Source of the DNA: Roseiarcus sp050012775
Lineage (GTDB): Bacteria; Pseudomonadota; Alphaproteobacteria; Rhizobiales; Beijerinckiaceae
Direction: 5' to 3'
NCBI GenBank assembly: GCA_050012775.1
Contig: JBEKGN010000005.1
Coordinates: 62,001 to 126,000 of the forward strand
DNA length: 64,000 nt
Both the position numbers and the translations under genes were made by a program. Shown here one piece after another: positions 59,646-64,000 of the stretch (within the stretch, counting starts at the first letter, position 1; each line of letters opens with the position of its first letter). Under the pieces are notes generated by a model. The model had not been told where the DNA came from and searched no databases. It saw nothing but the letters and a program-made list of their open reading frames with translations.

Positions 59646-60350
59646 ATGACCATCGCCGTTCGACCGGCTCAATCGCGCGGGCATGCGAACCATGGCTGGC
59701 TCGATAGCCGCCACACGTTTTCCTTCGCGAATTACCATGACTCCCGTCACATGGGTTTCGGACCTTTGCGCGTCATCAACGAGGATCGGGTCCAGCCCGG
59801 CGCAGGCTTCGCCACCCATGGGCATCGCGACATGGAAATCCTTTCCTATGTGATCGAGGGCGCCCTCGCGCACAAAGACAGCCTCGACACGGGATCCGTG
59901 ATTCGTCCCGGCGACGTGCAGGTCATGTCGGCCGGAACGGGCATCCGGCACAGCGAGTTCAACGCCTCGAAAGTCGAGCCCGTTCACTTCCTGCAAATCT
60001 GGCTGCTGCCGGAACGCCAGGGCCTTCCTCCTCGCTACGACCAGAAGACGTTTCCCGACTTGGAAAAGCGGGGGCGTTTGCGCCTCATCGCCTCGCACGA
60101 CGGCCGAGACGGCTCTGTGCTCATTCATCAGAACGCGGATGTCTTCGCCACCCTTCTGAACGACGGCGAATCCGTCAGTCACAAGCTGAATGCCGGTCGC
60201 AGCGCTTGGGTCCAGATCGTGCACGGAAGCGCCGACATCGACGGCGTCCGTGTCGATACGGGTGACGGAGCGGCGATCGAAGGCGAAGCCGCCTTGTCGA
60301 TCACGTCGCGGCGCCGCGATTCCGAAATCCTCGTCTTCGACCTGCCCTAA
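59646..60350 (+). CDS. Pirin family protein (bicupin, YhhW-like)
   Basis: The 234-residue protein is a pirin. The N-terminal cupin carries the metal-ligand block FATHGHRDMEILSYVIEG (His-x-His) and GIRHSEFN (His, Glu). The C-terminal cupin follows from about 130. Some YhhW-like pirins have quercetin 2,3-dioxygenase activity, and others interact with regulators. The GWLDSRHTFSFANYHDSRHMGFGPLRV opening is highly typical. It has a GGAGAG ribosome-binding site and is probably co-transcribed with doxX under the divergent LysR. Confidence 0.92.
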   Translation: MTIAVRPAQSRGHANHGWLDSRHTFSFANYHDSRHMGFGPLRVINEDRVQPGAGFATHGHRDMEILSYVIEGALAHKDSLDTGSVIRPGDVQVMSAGTGIRHSEFNASKVEPVHFLQIWLLPERQGLPPRYDQKTFPDLEKRGRLRLIASHDGRDGSVLIHQNADVFATLLNDGESVSHKLNAGRSAWVQIVHGSADIDGVRVDTGDGAAIEGEAALSITSRRRDSEILVFDLP

Positions 60351-60440
60351 CCTCGGGGGTCGGCGGCGTTTCCAGGAAGCGCGACTTTCTTGAATCCTGC
60401 TCTTATCGACTTGTTAGGGAACACGATCGATCGCTCCGCG

Positions 60441-60755
60441 CTAATACACCCGCGTTCTCAGGAAGCTCAAGATTAGGATCAGGGAGACCGGTGCGCCGAA
60501 CAGCAGGGTGAAGCTCAAGTAGGGCTCATAGCGGAGGTAAGGGAGGAAATAATTGTACCTGAGATAGAGTCCGACCCAGGCGCCCGCCAAGGCCAGCCCG
60601 GAGTTGACGTAGGGGCCGAAGCCTTGTCTGCCCATGAGGTAGTCGAGCAAGAATCCGATCAGGAAGAATCCGACGAACAAGGCCAGCCAAAAGCAGACCA
60701 TCTCGAATCCTTCGAGCGAGCCGATCATCCTGAAAAAAGGCGTCATGGCGGCCAT
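60441..60755 (-). CDS. Small three-helix membrane protein, unknown function
   Basis: From the ATG at 60755 (AGGAAAAG upstream; an earlier in-frame start is possible) the protein is about 104 residues. It has roughly three hydrophobic segments: around VCFWLALFVGFFLIGFLL, VNSGLALAGAWVGLYL and LLFGAPVSLILILSFL. No catalytic motif is apparent and I do not recognise the family. It lies between pirin (convergent) and ccr (divergent). Confidence 0.65.
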   Translation of the reverse strand: MAAMTPFFRMIGSLEGFEMVCFWLALFVGFFLIGFLLDYLMGRQGFGPYVNSGLALAGAWVGLYLRYNYFLPYLRYEPYLSFTLLFGAPVSLILILSFLRTRVY

Positions 60756-61038
60756 TTCGTCTTTTCCTTGGTCCGTGCGCCCCCGCGGCGAGATCTCCAG
60801 CAAACTTTACGGCGCCGTGGCGCTCCGCGCATCGTCATAACCAGGAATTCCTTTGCGGTCGGTGAATGCGGCGACGCGAAGTTCGCATCGTTCACGGAAA
60901 CGAAAGTGGGGTTGATTTTAGCCCGGCGCCGCGCCATGCATAGATACCGCGGTGCAATAAGCCGTTGGAAATCGGCGCTCGCGCTCGCCAATCGAGTTCC
61001 GGGCTCTGGGCGCCGGACCGCGCAAACCGAGGAACGTC

Positions 61039-62340
61039 ATGAACACTCGCCCCGTGGGCGGCGCGCCGCCGGATATTCCCGACGCCGCATCGGCGCCGAA
61101 CAAGGATCTCTACGAAATCGGCGAAATTCCTCCGCTCGGCCATGTGCCCGCATCGATGTACGCCTGGGTCGTGCGCAAGGAGCGGCATGGACCGCCGGAG
61201 CAGTCGATGCAGGTCGAGGTCGTGCCGACCTGGCCGCTCGACAGCCACGACGTGCTCGTTTTCGTGATGGCCGCCGGCGTCAACTACAACGGCGTCTGGG
61301 CCGCGCTGGGCGAACCGGTCTCCGTGCTCGACATCCATAAGAATCCCTTCCATATCGCGGGATCGGACGCGGCGGGGATCGTCTGGGCGGTCGGATCGAA
61401 GGTGAAGCGCTGGAAGGTCGGAGACGAAGTCGTCGTCCACTGCAATCAGGACGACGGCGACGACGAGGAATGCAACGGCGGCGATCCGATGTTCTCCGCC
61501 TCGCAGCGCATCTGGGGCTACGAGACGCCCGACGGCTCGTTCGCGCAGTTCTGCCGCGTGCAGGATCGCCAGCTGATGGCGCGGCCCAAGCATCTGACCT
61601 GGGAGGAAAGCGCCTCCTACACGCTGACCCTCGCCACCGCCTATCGCATGCTGTTCGGTCACGAGCCGCATCGCCTGAAGCCCAGCGACAATGTCCTGGT
61701 CTGGGGCGCCTCGGGGGGGCTCGGCGTATTCGGCGTGCAGCTTTGCGCGGCGGCGGGCGCCAATGCGATCGGCGTCATATCCGACGAATCGAAGCGCGAG
61801 TACGTGATGTCGCTGGGCGCCAAGGGCGTCATCAACCGCAAGGATTTTTCCTGCTGGGGCCAATTGCCCAAGGTCAATTCCCCTGAATATTCCGCGTTCA
61901 TGGCGGGCGCGCGCAAGTTCGGCAAGGCGATCTGGGACATCACGGAAAAGCGGGACGTCGATACGGTGTTCGAGCATCCTGGCGAACAGACGTTTCCCGT
62001 GTCCTGCTTCGTCGTCAAGCGCGGCGGCATGGTGGTGTTTTGCGCGGGAACGACCGGCTTCAACCTCACCTTCGACGCCCGCTTCGTGTGGATGCGACAG
62101 AAGCGCATCCAGGGCTCGCATTTCGCCAATCTCAAGCAGGCGGCGGCGGCCAACAAATTCGTGATCGACCGCCGCATCGACCCCTGCATGTCGGAAGTCT
62201 TCCCGTGGGACAAGATTCCCCTCGCCCACACCAAGATGTGGAAGAACGAGCACGCGCCCGGGAATATGGCGGTTCTCGTCAATGCGCCGCAGACGGGTCT
62301 GCGGACATTCGAAGACGTCGTCGAGGCGGCTCGCCGATAG
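61039..62340 (+). CDS. ccr: Crotonyl-CoA carboxylase/reductase
   Basis: Ccr reductively carboxylates crotonyl-CoA to (2S)-ethylmalonyl-CoA with NADPH and CO2, the key step of the ethylmalonyl-CoA pathway. It is 433 residues, a medium-chain reductase with family-specific insertions. GVNYNGVWAALGEPVSVLD contains the CO2-pocket Asn. The HKNPFHIAGSDAAGIVWAVG, QRIWGYETPDGSFAQF and GASGGLGVFGVQLCAAAGAN cofactor loops, and RQKRIQGSHFANLKQA with the CO2-pocket His, are intact. A GAGGA site precedes the ATG. It is not in one operon with ecm (54-56 kb, opposite strand). Confidence 0.95.
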   Translation: MNTRPVGGAPPDIPDAASAPNKDLYEIGEIPPLGHVPASMYAWVVRKERHGPPEQSMQVEVVPTWPLDSHDVLVFVMAAGVNYNGVWAALGEPVSVLDIHKNPFHIAGSDAAGIVWAVGSKVKRWKVGDEVVVHCNQDDGDDEECNGGDPMFSASQRIWGYETPDGSFAQFCRVQDRQLMARPKHLTWEESASYTLTLATAYRMLFGHEPHRLKPSDNVLVWGASGGLGVFGVQLCAAAGANAIGVISDESKREYVMSLGAKGVINRKDFSCWGQLPKVNSPEYSAFMAGARKFGKAIWDITEKRDVDTVFEHPGEQTFPVSCFVVKRGGMVVFCAGTTGFNLTFDARFVWMRQKRIQGSHFANLKQAAAANKFVIDRRIDPCMSEVFPWDKIPLAHTKMWKNEHAPGNMAVLVNAPQTGLRTFEDVVEAARR

Positions 62341-62501
62341 CGCGAGCCGGCCTCGCCGCGATTTGCCTTTCCCCCGCCGAGCCGTTAGGCCATCGGCGCG
62401 GGCCGCGCCGGCGGCCGCGCTCGCTCGGGCGGCGTCGCGGCTTCGACGTCTTCGAGCGGACCCTCGCGCCCGATGCGATTGCGGAGTTTCGGCCTTTGTC
62501 G

Positions 62502-63197
62502 GTGAGCGATGTCTTCAAGGGTCAAGCCGCCGAACGCGCCATGACCTTCGTGCGTCCGGGAATGAAGCTCGGGCTCGGCACCGGCTCGACCGCGCGTCAT
62601 TTCGTCGACCTGCTGGGTCAACGCGTCCGACAAGGCCTCGATGTCGTGGGCGTGCCGACCTCGGAGGCGACCTTCCGTCAGGCCGAAGCGCTCGGCGTGC
62701 CGTTGGCGACGCTGGACGAGATCCCCGAACTCGACCTGACGATCGACGGCGCGGACGAGATCGATTCGTCGCTGCGCCTGATCAAGGGCGGCGGCGGCGC
62801 CCTGCTGCGCGAGAAGATCGTCGCGGCGGCGTCGCGGCGCATGCTGGTGATCGCGGATTCGGCCAAGCTCGTCGCGCGCCTCGGCGCCTTCCCGCTGCCG
62901 GTCGAGGTCGTCCCCTTCGGCCTCGCCGCGACACGGTTGCGCGTCGAGCGCGCCAGCGCCGCACTCGGCTTGTCGGGATCGATCGAACTGCGCCGCCGCG
63001 ATGGGGAGATTTTCGTCACCGATGGCGGGCACTACATCCTGGATTGCGCCTTCGGCGCCATCTTCGCGCCCGAGGCGCTCGCCAGCGCGCTCGCGTCGAT
63101 CCCCGGCGTCGTCGACCATGGCCTGTTCATCGGCCTGGCGAGCGCCGCCGTCGTCGCCGGGCCGAACGGCGTCGAAACTCTCGGCGCGCTCGCTTGA
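62502..63197 (+). CDS. rpiA: Ribose-5-phosphate isomerase A
   Basis: RpiA interconverts ribose-5-phosphate and ribulose-5-phosphate. The GTG at 62502 gives 231 residues, the normal length; a TTG at 62496 is an alternative with better GGAG spacing. The phosphate loop LGLGTGST is at 23-30. TIDGADEID (catalytic Asp region), KGGGGALLREK and the C-terminal VDHGLFIGLA are all present. The frame is open back into ccr but is not coding there. It is followed by a DUF2059 gene and gor, an order I recall from other Rhizobiales. Confidence 0.94.
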   Translation: MSDVFKGQAAERAMTFVRPGMKLGLGTGSTARHFVDLLGQRVRQGLDVVGVPTSEATFRQAEALGVPLATLDEIPELDLTIDGADEIDSSLRLIKGGGGALLREKIVAAASRRMLVIADSAKLVARLGAFPLPVEVVPFGLAATRLRVERASAALGLSGSIELRRRDGEIFVTDGGHYILDCAFGAIFAPEALASALASIPGVVDHGLFIGLASAAVVAGPNGVETLGALA

Positions 63198-63225
63198 TCG
63201 CCACAAAGCAATGGAGAGTGAAATC

Positions 63226-63732
63226 GTGTCCTCGTCCCAATGGAAAGTCAAAGCGTCCCTCGGCGCTTTTCTCGTTCTGGCGCTCTCGAGCGCCGGCGCC
63301 CGCGCGCAGGAGCCGACGCCGGCCGCGTTGAATTACGCCAATCAGATCCTGGTCGACACCGGCATGAAGACGTCCCTCGATCGGGTCGTGCCGGGGATGC
63401 TCGGACAATTGGAACACAACGTCACGGCGACGCGGCCGGAGCTGAAGGACCCCCTGCACGCGACGTTGCTGGCCATCGAGCCGGAATTCGTCAAGACCGA
63501 GGAAGGCGTCCTGGCGGGGTCGGCGAAATTCCTGGCGAGCCAAATGACCGAGCAGGAGCTCAAGGACACCGCAGGGTTTTACGAGAGCGCGACGGGCAAG
63601 AAATACATCATCACCGAATCCGCGCTCATGAACGACGTCACGACTCGCGCGGGCGCCTGGCGGCAGCAATTGTCGACGGAGATTGTGACCCGCGCTCGCG
63701 AGGAAATGAAGAAAAAGGGATACGAGTTCTAG
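63226..63732 (+). CDS. DUF2059 domain secreted protein
   Basis: This protein has a signal peptide ending near GARAQEP, followed by a helical DUF2059 domain (FVKTEEGVLAGSAKFLASQMTEQELKDTAGFYESATGKKY is diagnostic). I prefer the GTG at 63226 (168 residues, GGAGAG 10 bases upstream); the ATG at 63211 would add five residues. The DUF has no assigned function. It sits between rpiA and glutathione reductase. Confidence 0.85.
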   Translation: MSSSQWKVKASLGAFLVLALSSAGARAQEPTPAALNYANQILVDTGMKTSLDRVVPGMLGQLEHNVTATRPELKDPLHATLLAIEPEFVKTEEGVLAGSAKFLASQMTEQELKDTAGFYESATGKKYIITESALMNDVTTRAGAWRQQLSTEIVTRAREEMKKKGYEF

Positions 63733-63799
63733 GCCGCGATCGCGCGCGTCGGCGGAGCGTCCGGGCGCGCGACGCCGAAACTAGGGAAAGGTTCGCGCG

Positions 63800-64000
63800 A
63801 TGGCGTTCGACGTCGACCTGTTCGTGATCGGAGCCGGATCGGGCGGGGTTCGGGCGGCGAGAGTTGCGGCCGAGCACGGCGCGAAAGTGATCGTGGCGGA
63901 GGAATTTCGCGTCGGCGGAACCTGCGTCATCCGCGGCTGCGTGCCCAAGAAGCTGTTGGTCTACGCGAGTCGCTTCGCCGACGATTTTTCCGACGCCGAA
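63800..64000 (+). CDS. gor: Glutathione-disulfide reductase (5' part, runs off the window)
   Basis: The frame from the ATG at 63800 is open to the window edge (67 codons). It gives the FAD-binding loop DLFVIGAGSGGVRAARVAA and the redox-active disulphide Cys42-x4-Cys47 in GGTCVIRGCVPKK, specific to the glutathione-reductase group. Gor regenerates glutathione with NADPH. Glutathione is also the cofactor for the GloB and GST-like proteins in this window. Confidence 0.93.
   Translation, partial: MAFDVDLFVIGAGSGGVRAARVAAEHGAKVIVAEEFRVGGTCVIRGCVPKKLLVYASRFADDFSDAE

Overview
The window is high-GC chromosomal DNA from an alphaproteobacterium, most likely order Hyphomicrobiales (Rhizobiales). The evidence is Irr beside fabA-fabB-fabI, the maf-aroE-coaE-dnaQ-secB and rsmG-parA-parB blocks, CtrA-type (TTAA-N7-TTAA) and alpha-type LexA (GAAC-N7-GAAC) motifs, and palindromic repeats that translate to MAGLVPAIH/MDGRDKPGHD. 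Two ethylmalonyl-CoA pathway enzymes (ethylmalonyl-CoA mutase and crotonyl-CoA carboxylase/reductase) plus PhaA/PhaB/PhaR fit a PHB-storing organism that assimilates C1 or C2 compounds without a glyoxylate shunt, for example a Methylocystaceae/Beijerinckiaceae relative. That taxonomic narrowing is inference.

Layout. 0-2.4 kb: a CoxL-like molybdenum hydroxylase on the minus strand. 2.6-9.7 kb: a membrane protein of unknown function, then irr divergent from fabA-fabB-fabI, a lytic transglycosylase and an SGNH hydrolase. 9.9-14.0 kb: secB converging on the minus-strand block maf-aroE-coaE-dnaQ, with the PEP-synthase/PPDK regulatory protein at its head. 14.0-14.6 kb: a 0.54-kb non-coding stretch with a perfect CtrA box, DnaA-box-like sequences, GANTC sites and an AT-rich patch. 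It is the best candidate for the chromosomal replication origin. 14.6-20 kb: hemJ, rho, chorismate mutase, hisC, an arogenate/prephenate dehydrogenase and a ChaC-like cyclotransferase. 20-26 kb: an SOS-box-controlled unknown gene, plsC, ftsX-ftsE, and a divergent zinc-ribbon protein-hpt-aminopeptidase P operon. 26-27.4 kb: a repeat-rich patch holding a truncated hicA and an intact hicB. 27.4-36 kb: pgi, an ABC-F ATPase, an M20 amidohydrolase, metX-metW and leuB. 36-43.5 kb: holA, then parB, parA, rsmG, mnmG and mnmE on the minus strand, with two perfect parS sites flanking mnmG. 43.6-49.4 kb: a GST-family reductase, a secreted protein, gpmA, a methyltransferase, gloB and a degenerate-GGDEF/EAL protein. 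49.4-52.3 kb: phaR and divergent phaA-phaB. 52.3-62.3 kb: an MFS exporter, ethylmalonyl-CoA mutase, a porin, a LysR/DoxX/pirin group, and crotonyl-CoA carboxylase/reductase. 62.5-64 kb: rpiA, a DUF2059 protein and the start of glutathione reductase.

How it fits together. This is core-genome territory around the origin: replication and segregation (candidate oriC, parABS, holA, dnaQ), membrane lipid and division functions (fabA/B/I, plsC, ftsEX), tRNA modification (mnmE/mnmG) and central metabolism. PhaA and PhaB make acetoacetyl-CoA and 3-hydroxybutyryl-CoA. These can go to PHB, or through crotonyl-CoA to Ccr and Ecm in the ethylmalonyl-CoA pathway. I found no CRISPR array, prophage, insertion sequence, rRNA or tRNA. 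The points most worth checking are regulatory: the candidate origin, the parS pair, the CtrA box at ftsE, the LexA-controlled orphan gene, the hicA remnant ending exactly at a palindromic repeat, and several unassigned perfect operators.
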